DNA of 64,000 nt from CADEFF01 sp964569315 (GCA_964569315.1 CAZMUZ010000002.1:31433-95432); one strand, 5' to 3'; positions 8,785-18,116 are shown, counted from the first letter of the stretch. Notes: generated by a model from the letters alone, not told the origin. Numbers and translations: made by a program.

Positions 8785-8937
8785 CCGGCAAAGTCGCTGC
8801 CGTGCGCCTATATAGCGCTTCTGCCGCGGCGGAGAACAGGGCAGCGCGACGTGCCGGAACGCGCGCGCGGCGAGCGAGCCCTCGTTCCATCCGGGCCGCC
8901 CCCCTTCGCTTGTCTTGCCCGCCATTTGCCGGTAGCC

Positions 8938-9111
8938 ATGGTCAATCCCGAATGCGGATTGCTCCATTGCCTGCCGGACGATTTTCATACCGATCCGGTG
9001 ACGCCGGTCGAGCGCACCGACGTGACCCATGACCATGGCGACCATGCGCGCCCCGGCAACCGTCAGGTGCCGGCAACCGACGAGACGATCGCAGTCATGC
9101 GTGCGCTTGGC
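8938..9111 (+). pseudogene. Remnant of a ligase-associated (MBL-fold) DNA exonuclease N-terminus
   Basis: From the ATG at 8938 the frame reads about 58 residues resembling the start of ligase-associated DNA exonucleases, metallo-beta-lactamase-fold nucleases usually paired with an ATP-dependent DNA ligase. Recognisable parts are a DFHTDPVTPVER-type segment, the metal site THDHGDHARPG (HxHxDH intact), and ATDETIAVMRALG. After that the similarity stops and no further MBL motifs follow before the convergent aminotransferase gene at 9184. It is a truncated relic; no ligase partner is in the window. Confidence 0.6.
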
Positions 9112-9183
9112 CGACGGCCCCGGCACATGCCCAGGCGGCTGCCGCTCGCCGCGGTCGCTCAGGCCATGCCGGTGCCTGCCCGC

Positions 9184-10533
9184 CTACCGGCTGGCGGCCA
9201 GGATCGAATCCCGGATGATCGAGACGATCCGGTCGATGGTTTCCGGCGGCGTCATGAGCGGCGGCGCGACGCAGATGGTGTCGCCGATGGCCGGATCGGC
9301 GCCGCCGCCGCGGATACGGGTGAGGAGACCGCGCGACAGCGCCTCGCGCACGACCTTGCCGCCGAGACCCATCGCGGGTTTGCGGGTTTCCTTGTTCTCG
9401 ACGAGTTCCACGCCGCACATGAGCCCGAGCCCGCGCACGTCGCCGACGGGCGCCAGGTCGCGCAACGTCTCGAGGCCGGCGAGCAGCCGCCGGCCCATGG
9501 TGGCCGCGTTCTCCACCAGCCCTTCCTGCTCGATCAGCTCGACATTGCGGAGCCCGACCGCGCAGCAGGCGGGATGCGCCGAATAGGTCGCGGCATGCAT
9601 GAACTTCTGGTCGGCCGGCGCCGCCAGCATCGTGTCATGCACCTTGCGCGAAATCAGCACGCCGCCGAGCGGCAGATAGGCGCTGGTCACGCCTTTCGCG
9701 AAGGAGGTGAGATCCGGTTCCACACCCCAATGGCCGAGGGCGAACCATTTACCGGTGCGACCGAAGCCGGTGATGACCTCGTCGGTGATGAGCAGTATCT
9801 CGTGCCGGTCGCAGATCTCGCGGAGCTTCGGGAAATAGCTCGCCGGCGGCACGATCACGCCGCCCGCGCCCATCACCGGCTCGGCGATCACGGCGGCAAC
9901 CGAATCCGCGCCTTCCTTCAAAATCGCCTGTTCCAGCGCTTCCGCCGCGCCGACACCGGCATCTTCATTGCCGGGCCAGCGATAAGGGTAGGGGGCCGCG
10001 ACCTGAAGGAAGTTCGGGACGAGCGGGCCGAACATCTTGTGATAGACGGCCATGCCCGTCGCGCTCATCGCGGCCATGGTGAGGCCGTGATAGGCGTGGA
10101 CGCGCGAGAAGATCTTCACTTTGTTCGGCTTGCCGCGGAGCTTCCAGTAATAGCGCGCGAGCTTGAAGGCGGACTCGTTCGACTCCGCGCCGGCCGTGGT
10201 GAAATAGACCGCCGCCGTGCTCGGATAGGCGATCTTCATGAGCTTCTCGGCAAGCTTGATCGAGGGCACGTTGGAGGCGCCCGCATAGGCCGAGGCGAAG
10301 GCGAGCTTCGCGAGCTGCGCCGAGGCGGCGTCCGCCAGCTCCTTCCGGCCATGGCCCGCATTCACGTTCCAGAGGCTCGAAAGGCCGTCGATAAATTCCT
10401 TCCCGGCGGCGTCGATCAGCATCGCACCGCGGCCTTCCACCATGAGCATCGGATGTTCGTGGTCCTTCGGATAATGCAGCGGGTGGATGAGGAAACGCTT
10501 GTCCGTTTCGACGAGTGCCTGTGCCGAATCCAT
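9184..10533 (-). CDS. Class III aminotransferase (omega-amino acid/pyruvate type)
   Basis: A 449-residue PLP aminotransferase. Motifs: FTTAGAESNESAFKLAR, the HAYHG segment, LLITDEVITGFGRTGKWFA, and the Schiff-base lysine K280 in SFAKGVTSAYLPLGG. The length fits the omega-amino-acid:pyruvate (beta-alanine/taurine/polyamine) branch of class III. The ATG at 10533 is well placed. It is transcribed towards the DUF1989 gene, with the nuclease relic between them, and is probably monocistronic. The amine substrate is not determinable. Confidence 0.9.
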   Translation of the reverse strand: MDSAQALVETDKRFLIHPLHYPKDHEHPMLMVEGRGAMLIDAAGKEFIDGLSSLWNVNAGHGRKELADAASAQLAKLAFASAYAGASNVPSIKLAEKLMKIAYPSTAAVYFTTAGAESNESAFKLARYYWKLRGKPNKVKIFSRVHAYHGLTMAAMSATGMAVYHKMFGPLVPNFLQVAAPYPYRWPGNEDAGVGAAEALEQAILKEGADSVAAVIAEPVMGAGGVIVPPASYFPKLREICDRHEILLITDEVITGFGRTGKWFALGHWGVEPDLTSFAKGVTSAYLPLGGVLISRKVHDTMLAAPADQKFMHAATYSAHPACCAVGLRNVELIEQEGLVENAATMGRRLLAGLETLRDLAPVGDVRGLGLMCGVELVENKETRKPAMGLGGKVVREALSRGLLTRIRGGGADPAIGDTICVAPPLMTPPETIDRIVSIIRDSILAASR

Positions 10534-10710
10534 GGGAGCTTCCGTCCTCGATTGCCGTAGTGATGCGCTGCCAAGCGCGATGGATTGTGTCGCCGGCCGA
10601 GCCTAGCGAAGAGCGGCGGCGGCAGAAAGCGTCATGCGCTCCTCGCATGGGTGCAACGGCAAGAACGCAGTCGAGGTCCACCGTGTTTGGAGGAGCGGCG
10701 CGCCGGCAGG

Positions 10711-12255
10711 CTAGCCTTTGAGGATCGAGCCGAGCATGCCCCGCAGGATCTTGCGGCCGAGCGAGCTGCCGATCTGACGGGCGGCGCTCTTCGCCATCGC
10801 CTCGGCCATGCCCTGCCGCCGCCCGTCGCCGAGGATGATCTTCTCGATCGTGCTCTTTTCCTCGCGCGGGGTCCGGCTGCGCGGCGTCGTCTCCCGCGGA
10901 CCGCGCGTCGGAACACCGGCGGGACGATGCCAGCCGCCCGGACCGGATGGAGGCGCGGTCCCCGCCGCCTCGCCCGGCGCGCGCTCGCGCAGGGTCTCGA
11001 AGGCGGACGGCCGATCGACCGTCTGGTCGTAGCGCCCGCCGACCGGGCTCGTTCCGAGCACCGCGGTGCGTTCGGCGGGCGCGATCGGGCCGAGCCGCGA
11101 GGTCGGCGGGAGGACGAAGGCGCGGTCGACGATGGCGGGCGTGCCGCCCGGCTCGAGGAACGAGATCAGCGCCTCGCCGACTCCGAGCTCGAGGATCGCG
11201 GTCGTCGTATCGATACCGGGGTTCTGTCGGAAGGTATCGGCCGCCGCTTTCACCGCCTTCTGGTCGCGCGGGGTATAGGCGCGGAGCGCATGCTGCACGC
11301 GGTTGCCGAGCTGCCCCAGCACGGTGTCCGGCACGTCGAGCGGATTCTGCGTGACGAAGAACACGCCGACCCCCTTGGATCGTACCAGCCGCACCACCTG
11401 CTCGATCTTGTCGAGCAGCGCTTTCGGCGCGTCCTCGAAGAGGAGATGCGCCTCGTCGAAGAAGAAGACGAGCTTCGGCTTGTCGAGATCGCCTGCCTCC
11501 GGCAGCGTCTCGAAGAGCTCGGCGAGCAGCCAGAGCAGGAAGGTCGCGTAGAGCCGCGGGCTCTGCATCAGCCGGTCGGCTGCGAGGATGTTGATCGCGC
11601 CGACGCCCTGCGGATCGGTCATCATCAGGTCGGCAAGCTCGAGCGCGGGCTCGCCGAAGAATTTCTCGCCGCCCTGGCTCTCGAGCTGCAGCAATCCGCG
11701 CTGGATCGCGCCGATCGAGGCGGCGCTGACATTGCCGTAGCTCGTCGTGAGCGCCTTCGCGTTCTCCCCGACGAAGCCCAGCATCGCGCGCAGATCCTTG
11801 AGGTCGAGAAGCAGCAGCCCCTGATCGTCGGCAAGCTTGAAGACGATATTGAGCACGCCGGCCTGCACCTCGTTCAGATCGAGCAGCCGCCCGAAGAGGA
11901 GCGGGCCGAGATCGGAAACCGTGGCGCGCACCGGATGGCCCTGCTCGCCGAAGAGATCCCAGAAGATCGTCGGATAGGCGCGGAAGGCGGGATCGGCGAT
12001 GCCGAGCCTCGCGAGGCGTTCCCGGAGCTTCGGGGTCATCGCGCCGGCCTGGCTCAGACCCGCGAGGTCGCCCTTCACGTCGGCCATGAATACCGGCACG
12101 CCGCGCGCGGCCAGCCCTTCGGCGATGACTTGGAGCGTCACCGTCTTGCCGGTGCCGGTGGCGCCGGTGATGAGGCCGTGCCGGTTCGCGTAGCGGGGCA
12201 GCAGCTCGATCGGCGAAGCGCCCTTGGCGACGAGGATGCCGGGAACGTCGGTCAT
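10711..12255 (-). CDS. HerA-like/DUF853 (YjgR-type) ATPase
   Basis: A 514-residue protein of the DUF853 family (E. coli YjgR), related to HerA/FtsK-type hexameric ATPases. Walker A GATGTGKTVT lies near residue 30-39, VFMADVKGDLAGLS follows, and the Walker B-like KLVFFFDEAHLLFED is near residue 265. A basic, proline-rich tail ends the protein. I start it at the ATG at 12255 (MTDVPGILVAKG), the conserved family N-terminus; the frame is open further upstream. It is divergent from recQ, which shares the 190-bp spacer. Its cellular role is not known for the family. Confidence 0.88.
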   Translation of the reverse strand: MTDVPGILVAKGASPIELLPRYANRHGLITGATGTGKTVTLQVIAEGLAARGVPVFMADVKGDLAGLSQAGAMTPKLRERLARLGIADPAFRAYPTIFWDLFGEQGHPVRATVSDLGPLLFGRLLDLNEVQAGVLNIVFKLADDQGLLLLDLKDLRAMLGFVGENAKALTTSYGNVSAASIGAIQRGLLQLESQGGEKFFGEPALELADLMMTDPQGVGAINILAADRLMQSPRLYATFLLWLLAELFETLPEAGDLDKPKLVFFFDEAHLLFEDAPKALLDKIEQVVRLVRSKGVGVFFVTQNPLDVPDTVLGQLGNRVQHALRAYTPRDQKAVKAAADTFRQNPGIDTTTAILELGVGEALISFLEPGGTPAIVDRAFVLPPTSRLGPIAPAERTAVLGTSPVGGRYDQTVDRPSAFETLRERAPGEAAGTAPPSGPGGWHRPAGVPTRGPRETTPRSRTPREEKSTIEKIILGDGRRQGMAEAMAKSAARQIGSSLGRKILRGMLGSILKG

Positions 12256-12401
12256 GGGGTTCCCTCGGATCTCGGTGCGCGGGCACCGTTCTTGCGGCGC
12301 TCTCTGCCGAACGATTCTGTTATCCCTTCGGCTTCTCCGGCCTGTCAAGCCGGGCACCGTCGAGGCGCTCCCGAATCGCTTCGCTCCTTCGCGGGGCCGC
12401 C

Positions 12402-12407
12402 TATAAT
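12402..12407 (+). promoter_or_regulatory. -10 box of the recQ promoter
   Basis: A perfect TATAAT lies 38 bases before the recQ ATG in otherwise GC-rich DNA. A weak TTCGCT at 12380-12385 is the best -35 candidate at 16-bp spacing. Confidence 0.45.
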
Positions 12408-12445
12408 GCCGCCATCCGATCGCCCTTCCGGGATTGCCAGCATCC

Positions 12446-14305
12446 ATGACCCTGTCGCTCGACGAGGCGCGATCCACGCTCCAGCGGATCTTCGGCTTCG
12501 CCGAGTTCCGGGCCGGCCAGGCGGAAGTCATCAAGGTCGTGCTGGGCGGCGGCGATGTACTCGCGGTCATGCCGACCGGCAGCGGCAAGTCGCTCTGCTT
12601 CCAGCTTCCGGCGCTGCTGCGGCCGGGGCTGACCGTCGTGGTCTCGCCGCTCATCGCCCTCATGCGCGACCAGGTCGGACAACTTCGGTCTTACGGGATC
12701 GCGGCCGCGAGCCTCAATTCGGCGAACGAGCCGGGCGAGGCGAGGGCGGCTCACGATGCAATCCGCGAGGGCAGCTTGCGCCTTCTCTATGTGGCGCCGG
12801 AGCGCATCGCGCGCGAGGACACGATCGAACTGCTGCGTTCGGCCGGGACGAGCCTGCTCGCCATCGACGAAGCGCACTGCGTCTCGCAATGGGGGCATGA
12901 TTTCCGGCCCGAATATCTGGCGCTGGGCGCGGTCCGGGGGCGGCTCGGCGGGGTGCAGACCATCGCCCTCACTGCGACGGCCGATCCGGCGACCCGGGCC
13001 GATATCGTGCAGCGATTGTTCACGGCCCCGCCGCGCGTCTTCGTCAGCTCCTTCGATCGTCCGAACATCCGCCTTGCCATGCAACCCAAGGCGGGGGCGC
13101 GTCGTCAGCTCGGCGAATTCCTCGGGCGGCATCGTGGCAGCAGCGGCATCGTCTACTGCGCCTCGCGCAAGCGTACCGAGGAGCTCGCCGCGAGCTTCGT
13201 CGACGGCGGCTATCGGGCGCTGCCCTACCATGCCGGCATGGAGACGGCGCAGCGCAACAGGCATCAGGACAGGTTCCTCGAAGAGGACGGGGTGGTGATG
13301 GTGGCGACGGTCGCCTTCGGCATGGGAATCGACAAGCCCGATGTGCGCTTCGTCTGCCACGCCGACATGCCGCAGAACGTCGAGGCCTATTATCAGGAAA
13401 TCGGGCGCGCGGGGCGTGACGGGCTTCCCGCGGAGACGCTGACCCTCTACGGGCTCGACGACATGAAGCTGCGGCGGTTGCAGATCGAGGAGGGCACCGC
13501 GTCCAGCGAGCGCCAGCGCATCGAGCGGCAGAAACTGAATGCCCTCATCGCGCTCTGCGAGGCGCCGCGCTGCCGCCGGCAGACTCTGCTCGCCTATTTC
13601 GGCGAGAGCGCGCTGCCCTGCGGCAATTGCGATCTCTGCAGCGGCGGCGTCGAGCTCTTCGACGGGACGGTCGAGGCGCAAAAGGCGATGTCCGCCATCC
13701 TGCGGACGGGCGAGCGATTCGGCACCGAGCATCTGATCCAGATTCTGACCGGGGGCACGAGCGACGCGATCCGTCGTTATCGCCATGACACGCTGCCGAC
13801 CTTCGGCGTCGGCAAGGACCGCAGCGCCAACGAATGGCGCTCGCTCTTCCGCCAGCTCTATGCGGCAGGCCTGCTGCATCTCGACATCGCCGAGCATGGG
13901 CGCTGGGTGGTGACGGAGCGCGGCCGTCAGGTGCTGCGCGGCGCCGAGCGGATCGAGCTGCGCAAGGATTCCCTGCCGCTGACGGCGGGCCGCGGCCGCA
14001 AGGCGAAGGCGGCGCCGGCCGCCGCGGTAGCGGGATCGCTCGAGGATCAGGTGTTGTTCGGGGCGCTTAAGGAGCTGCGGCGCGAGATCGCCGGCAGGCT
14101 GCGCCAGCCGACCTATGTCGTGTTTCCGGACCGCACCTTGTTGGAGATGGTGGCGCACCGCCCGCAAAGCCTCGATGCCATGGCGGGGCTCTACGGCATC
14201 GGCCAGACCAAGCTCGCGAAATACGGGCCCGCCTTCCTCGCGCTGTTGCGTCGGCATGGCGAGGATGGGGCCGCCGACGCGGCGGCCGCTCCGTCGCGAA
14301 ACTAG
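12446..14305 (+). CDS. recQ: ATP-dependent DNA helicase RecQ
   Basis: A 619-residue 3'-5' DNA helicase of the SF2 family, acting in recombination and replication-fork repair. Order: helicase domain with MPTGSGKS (motif I), IDEAHC (motif II), SQWGHDFRPEY, TATAD, and the motif VI region EIGRAGRDG. The RecQ-C zinc module carries CEAPRC and CGNCDLC cysteines (about residues 372-402). A winged helix follows, and an HRDC domain (about 525-605) closes the protein. ATG 12446 is preferred to a TTG four codons upstream. Full length and intact. A convergent terminator separates it from the next gene. Confidence 0.97.
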   Translation: MTLSLDEARSTLQRIFGFAEFRAGQAEVIKVVLGGGDVLAVMPTGSGKSLCFQLPALLRPGLTVVVSPLIALMRDQVGQLRSYGIAAASLNSANEPGEARAAHDAIREGSLRLLYVAPERIAREDTIELLRSAGTSLLAIDEAHCVSQWGHDFRPEYLALGAVRGRLGGVQTIALTATADPATRADIVQRLFTAPPRVFVSSFDRPNIRLAMQPKAGARRQLGEFLGRHRGSSGIVYCASRKRTEELAASFVDGGYRALPYHAGMETAQRNRHQDRFLEEDGVVMVATVAFGMGIDKPDVRFVCHADMPQNVEAYYQEIGRAGRDGLPAETLTLYGLDDMKLRRLQIEEGTASSERQRIERQKLNALIALCEAPRCRRQTLLAYFGESALPCGNCDLCSGGVELFDGTVEAQKAMSAILRTGERFGTEHLIQILTGGTSDAIRRYRHDTLPTFGVGKDRSANEWRSLFRQLYAAGLLHLDIAEHGRWVVTERGRQVLRGAERIELRKDSLPLTAGRGRKAKAAPAAAVAGSLEDQVLFGALKELRREIAGRLRQPTYVVFPDRTLLEMVAHRPQSLDAMAGLYGIGQTKLAKYGPAFLALLRRHGEDGAADAAAAPSRN

Positions 14306-14315
14306 GCGGCGCGGA

Positions 14316-14340
14316 GGGCGGGACCAGCGTCGTCCCGCCC
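14316..14340. terminator. Hairpin between recQ and the convergent gfa-like gene
   Basis: GGGCGGGAC (14316-14324) pairs with GTCCCGCCC (14332-14340) across a 7-base loop. It lies 10 bases after the recQ stop and 12 bases before the end of the minus-strand gene, so it can serve both strands. Confidence 0.6.
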
Positions 14341-14352
14341 GATCCGGTCGGG

Positions 14353-14919
14353 CTAGAGCACGCCCTTCTGCTTGGCGACATGGGTCGCGATGAAATCCAT
14401 CAGCGGCGGCGACAGCGCGTCGTAGGGCTCGAGGCCGATCTGCTTCAGCCGGCTGCGGATCGCCGGCATCTGGTCGGGCTTGGTGCCGGATTCGATGACG
14501 GACGAGACGAAGGCCGCAAATTCCGGCGGCGACCAACCGCTCTGCTTCGAAAGCTCCGTATGGATGAAGTCGAAGCCGTAGAGCGGGTGGTTCTTGTTTT
14601 CGATCCGGCCATACATATGCACCCCGCAATCCTTGCAGGCGTGACGCTGGATCGCGGCGGACGAGTCGACGACCTTGAGCTTGTTCTCGTTCGCGCTGAC
14701 CTTGAGGTTGTCGCGCGGCACGACCGCCACTTGCGAGAAGGTTGCGCCCTTCGGCTTCCAGCATTTGGTGCAGCCGCAGACATGGTTGTGCGCGCTCTGG
14801 CTCGTAACCGTGACTTCGACCGCGCCTTGCGCGCAGTTGCAGCTCAGCTTGCCGCCGGCGAAATTGTCGGCCTTCGGTTTGATGCCGCTATCGACGGCCG
14901 GATGAATCGAGATTGCCAT
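14353..14919 (-). CDS. gfa: S-(hydroxymethyl)glutathione synthase / GFA family protein
   Basis: A 188-residue glutathione-dependent formaldehyde-activating enzyme. This zinc-binding family is proposed to speed condensation of formaldehyde with glutathione. The cysteines expected for two zinc sites are visible: CNCAQGAV near residue 28, HVCGCTKCW near residue 47, and CKDCGVHMYG near residue 95. The length is as expected for true Gfa and not the shorter GFA-domain proteins. GGGAGG precedes the ATG at 14919. No formaldehyde dehydrogenase lies beside it. Confidence 0.9.
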   Translation of the reverse strand: MAISIHPAVDSGIKPKADNFAGGKLSCNCAQGAVEVTVTSQSAHNHVCGCTKCWKPKGATFSQVAVVPRDNLKVSANENKLKVVDSSAAIQRHACKDCGVHMYGRIENKNHPLYGFDFIHTELSKQSGWSPPEFAAFVSSVIESGTKPDQMPAIRSRLKQIGLEPYDALSPPLMDFIATHVAKQKGVL

Positions 14920-15058
14920 TGGTTGACCTCCCTCGCTCTTGCTGCTTTTCCGAGTGTCCGCCCTGTGTCGCGAATGCCGCGACGCCGTTGGATCGACGCG
15001 AGCATAGGCGCGTCGCGGGGATTAGCCAATCCTGCCCCGGGGGTTCGATTCTGGAGAG

Positions 15059-16168
15059 ATGGCGTTCTGGCCAATGGCCGATCCGCCTCCCGGCCCCTAT
15101 GCTGGCTCCGTCTTGGGATTGCAGGATTTTTGCCTCTTGCCCGACCGCTTCCATGGCTGGCTGCTCTGGCTCGGCGATCCGGCGCCGCGCGGTTCCGCGC
15201 CGGCGACGCCGCTCGATGGCGAGGCTCTCGAACGCCTTGCGGTCGAAGGCGATCGGCACCGCGTGTCGCCGGCGATCGCACGCAACATCCGGCGGGTGAC
15301 GGCCGAGCGCGGGACCGCGGCGGTCTTGCGGGCAAGCGATCCTGAGGCCGCCCTGGCGGCGATGCTGGAACGGCTCGATTTCGGCGTGGCGCATCTCGTC
15401 GGGCGGGCGGAGCTGCTTCGCGCGATGCAGCAGGAGTTGCTGGAAAGGCTCGCGGCGGCTGGCGTGCCGGCGGCGGTTCTCAAGGGCTCGAGCTTCGCGG
15501 ACCGGCTCTATCCGGATCCGGCGCTCAGGCCCTTCGACGACATCGATCTCATGCTGCCGCACGAGGATTTTCCCGCTGCGCGGGCCGTGTTGACCGCGCT
15601 CGGCTACCGCCATGTGCCGCAGACCTCGGGACGGCATGCGGGACACTATGCCGAAGAAAAATGGGCGCACCCGGTGCTCGGTACCTCGCCTGTCGAGCTG
15701 CATTGGGATCTGGTGAACTCGCCGAAGCTGCGCCGCCGGGTGTCGCTCGATTTCGCGCAGCTCGAGCGATTCGGCATGGCGGAAGGAAGGCCGACCGCGG
15801 GGGGCCTGCTTTACATCGCGGCGATCCATGCGGCGGCCGGCCACGGCTTCGACCGGCTGCAGCAGATCTTCGACATGGTCCAGGCGGCGAGAGGGGCTGC
15901 CGGCCCCATCGATCGCGACGCACTCGAACGGCTGGCGGCGGAAACCGGCGGCGGGCTCGCCTTGCGCAGCGCGCTCGTCATCGCTGGCAGGCTCACGGGC
16001 GATCCCGCGATGCTCGCGCTCGCAGCGGCCATCGCGCGCGATCGGCGGACGAGCGGCCTCGCCCGGATCTTCGGGCGGTTGCCGATCCTCACCGCCCATA
16101 ATTCGCGGCGCTCGCGCCATGCCTGGCGCCGGCAGCTCTATCGCGAATTGCTGGTCCGGCTCTCGTGA
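15059..16168 (+). CDS. Nucleotidyltransferase family protein (PF14907-like), RiPP/EPS-associated
   Basis: A 369-residue protein resembling the uncharacterised nucleotidyltransferases that accompany HPr-kinase-like and PqqD genes in lasso-peptide and exosortase/polysaccharide loci. The recognisable core is AAVLKGSSFADRLYPDPALRPFDDIDLML: a GS followed by the acidic D.D pair that binds metal in this fold. The C-terminal half is helical with ELHWDLVNSP. Start is 15059 or the in-frame ATG at 15074; the spacing of GGAG fits neither perfectly. Its stop overlaps the next start, so the two are translationally coupled. Likely job: nucleotidylation or related tailoring of a RiPP or glycan precursor. The true substrate is unknown. 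Confidence 0.75.
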   Translation: MAFWPMADPPPGPYAGSVLGLQDFCLLPDRFHGWLLWLGDPAPRGSAPATPLDGEALERLAVEGDRHRVSPAIARNIRRVTAERGTAAVLRASDPEAALAAMLERLDFGVAHLVGRAELLRAMQQELLERLAAAGVPAAVLKGSSFADRLYPDPALRPFDDIDLMLPHEDFPAARAVLTALGYRHVPQTSGRHAGHYAEEKWAHPVLGTSPVELHWDLVNSPKLRRRVSLDFAQLERFGMAEGRPTAGGLLYIAAIHAAAGHGFDRLQQIFDMVQAARGAAGPIDRDALERLAAETGGGLALRSALVIAGRLTGDPAMLALAAAIARDRRTSGLARIFGRLPILTAHNSRRSRHAWRRQLYRELLVRLS

Positions 16169-17142
16169 GGGAGGCGAAACAGCCCTTCCGCCGATATCGC
16201 GCTCTCTTCCTCGGCGCGACCGGGCCGACGCCCGCGCTCGTTGCCCATGCCTGGCTTGCGGCGGGCCACGAAATCCTCGAGTTCTGGACGACCGGCGCAT
16301 CGGATCCGTCCGATTGGCGCCGCGATCGCCGTACAGGCATATGCACGCCGCAATGGTCGGTCTCGGCGGCGATCAGGCGAGGTCGTATCGCGCCGCATGT
16401 CCTGCCGGAGGCGGCCGATTGGCAACAGGCAGCCGCGCGCGCCGCGGCGCTGCGGCCCGACCTCATCCTCAGCGTGCATTTTCCGCGGCTCCTGCCGCGA
16501 TCGTTCCTAGATGGCCTCGCCATGCCGGCGCTAAACCTGCATCCGGCGCTGCTGCCGCGGTTCCGCGGTCCCTACCCCTTGATGGCCATGCTGCTGGATG
16601 GCACGGCCGATCGCTATGGCGGCGTCACGCTCCATGCGATCACGGCGGGTATGGACAAGGGGCCGGTCATCGCCGCCGTCCCGGTGCCGCTCGAATCGGG
16701 TGGCGATGTCCGCCGATGGGAGCTGTCGCTGGCCGAGGCGGCCGCGACCCTTGCTGTGCAGGCTGTCCCGCGCTATCTGCGCGGCGAGATCGGGGCGGCG
16801 GCGCAGGACGAGGCCGCGGCAACCCTCGCTCGTCCGACGACGGCAGCCTTCCGGCTGACGCCGGCGGAAACGGCCGATCGCGTCGCCTGGCTCTGCGGGA
16901 CGGCGGGGCAGTTGCGGCAACTCGTCATGCGGATCGCCGGACGCGACTACCGCATCATGGATCTGGTGCAGCGGCTCGGACCCGCGACCGGCGCGCCGCC
17001 CCGGATCGGCTGGCGACGGATCGAGCTCGATCTTGCGGATGCCCGCGTCCTGCTCCGGCGCCGGCTGCCGGGCGACGGCAAGCGGCGAAGGGTCGCGCAA
17101 TTCTATCGCCGCCTTACCACACGACCGCTCATCGCGCGGTAG
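16165..17142 (+). CDS. Formyltransferase family protein (methionyl-tRNA formyltransferase-like)
   Basis: A 325-residue protein with the formyl-THF transferase fold. The catalytic triad is visible: N124 and H126 in NLHPALLPRFRG, and D164 in MDKGPVIA. Homologues formylate Met-tRNA, amino-sugars or other amines. It starts with a GTG overlapping the preceding TGA (GTGA), so it is coupled to the nucleotidyltransferase. Its 3' end overlaps the convergent HprK-like gene by 14 bases. It is not the housekeeping Fmt: the tRNA-binding C-terminal half is unlike it and no def gene is adjacent. In this locus it may formylate a RiPP product or a sugar nucleotide; that is inference. Confidence 0.8.
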   Translation: MREAKQPFRRYRALFLGATGPTPALVAHAWLAAGHEILEFWTTGASDPSDWRRDRRTGICTPQWSVSAAIRRGRIAPHVLPEAADWQQAAARAAALRPDLILSVHFPRLLPRSFLDGLAMPALNLHPALLPRFRGPYPLMAMLLDGTADRYGGVTLHAITAGMDKGPVIAAVPVPLESGGDVRRWELSLAEAAATLAVQAVPRYLRGEIGAAAQDEAAATLARPTTAAFRLTPAETADRVAWLCGTAGQLRQLVMRIAGRDYRIMDLVQRLGPATGAPPRIGWRRIELDLADARVLLRRRLPGDGKRRRVAQFYRRLTTRPLIAR

Positions 17143-18109
17143 CGCCGGCGCCCTCGAGGATGTGAGGCTGCAGGGAGTCGGGATCAGGTCCCACTTCGAG
17201 CTGCAGCACGGGCACCGCCGCGATCAGCCGCGCCAGCGCGTCGAAGGCGAGCTCGCCGTCTTCATCGAGCCCGCCCGGTGCGACGCGAAGGTTATCCGCT
17301 GCGGCTTGCACCATCGCCTCTGACCTTGCCATCGGCGCCGCACGGTGGATCTCGAGGGTGGGCGGCTGCAGCATTACGACGGCGCCGCAGGGCCGGGCCT
17401 TCGGCGCCGCACGGTCGATGCAGGCGGCGAGCTTGTCGAGCGGCACCGATTGTTCCTCGCCGCGCCATGGCCGCAGGATGGGATCGATCCAGGACAGCAT
17501 GGCCGCGGTTCGGCGATGCAGGTTGATCGGGCGCGGCAGTCCCCAGACCCACGGTCGGCCATCGCGGAATTCCAGCAGCGCCACGTCGTCGCCCATCAGG
17601 CCGTAGCCGTTGCGTGCGAGCGCCAGCGCCGTCGTCGTCTTGCCCGTGCCGCTCGCGGCGAAGATGAGGATCGCGTCGCCCGCGGGCCGCGCCAGGCAGG
17701 CGGCATGCAGGAAGACGCGGCCTTTCCCGACCAGCAGCTCGTCGAGCAGCCAGAACGCCAGCGTTCCGGCGAGCCAGCGATCGCTTTCCGATGCGACGAG
17801 GACGCGCACGACATCCGATCCGCGCAGGCTCTGCGCCTGATAGTGCCCGGGCGCATCGAGCGTCCTCAGGTCGCCGTCCCGGACGAGCTGCGCCGGCAGC
17901 GATTCCGGGAGCGACCCTTCGAACTGGAGCGCGCCCCGAGCCACCGGCGGCAAGGCGCCGCGGGTTTCGATCGCGATCCGGCAATCGGGTTTCTCGATAG
18001 GATCGATCGCCAGTGGCGACAGGACGAAATCGAGAAACCCGGCCGCTTCCGGGCGATCCGCCGTCACCGCCAGCGTGACTCCGTTCAGGTCGTAATGGCG
18101 CGCCGCCAT
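17129..18109 (-). CDS. HprK-related kinase
   Basis: A 326-residue protein with the C-terminal catalytic fold of HPr(Ser) kinase. Walker A is AASGTGKTTT (residues 151-160), followed by GYGLMGDDVALLE, as in HprK. No HPr or PTS context exists here. Related kinases occur in paeninodin-type lasso clusters, where they phosphorylate a hydroxyl residue of the peptide, and in exosortase/EPS loci. It sits 7 bases after the B2 peptidase gene in one minus-strand unit. Possible substrates here are the Ser/Thr-rich C-termini of the precursors at 20870-21488; this is a hypothesis. Confidence 0.82.
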   Translation of the reverse strand: MAARHYDLNGVTLAVTADRPEAAGFLDFVLSPLAIDPIEKPDCRIAIETRGALPPVARGALQFEGSLPESLPAQLVRDGDLRTLDAPGHYQAQSLRGSDVVRVLVASESDRWLAGTLAFWLLDELLVGKGRVFLHAACLARPAGDAILIFAASGTGKTTTALALARNGYGLMGDDVALLEFRDGRPWVWGLPRPINLHRRTAAMLSWIDPILRPWRGEEQSVPLDKLAACIDRAAPKARPCGAVVMLQPPTLEIHRAAPMARSEAMVQAAADNLRVAPGGLDEDGELAFDALARLIAAVPVLQLEVGPDPDSLQPHILEGAGATAR

Positions 18110-18116
18110 GCGGCGG

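Noticed and set aside
8596..10560. A 654-codon plus-strand open frame
   Set aside because: Most of it is the shadow of the minus-strand aminotransferase. Only the short stretch 8938-9111 has real similarity, kept as a pseudogene.
17129..18109. Assignment as genuine HPr kinase/phosphorylase of carbon regulation
   Set aside because: No HPr, PTS or ManX genes nearby and the gene is in a RiPP enzyme unit; the HprK-related tailoring kinase family fits better.
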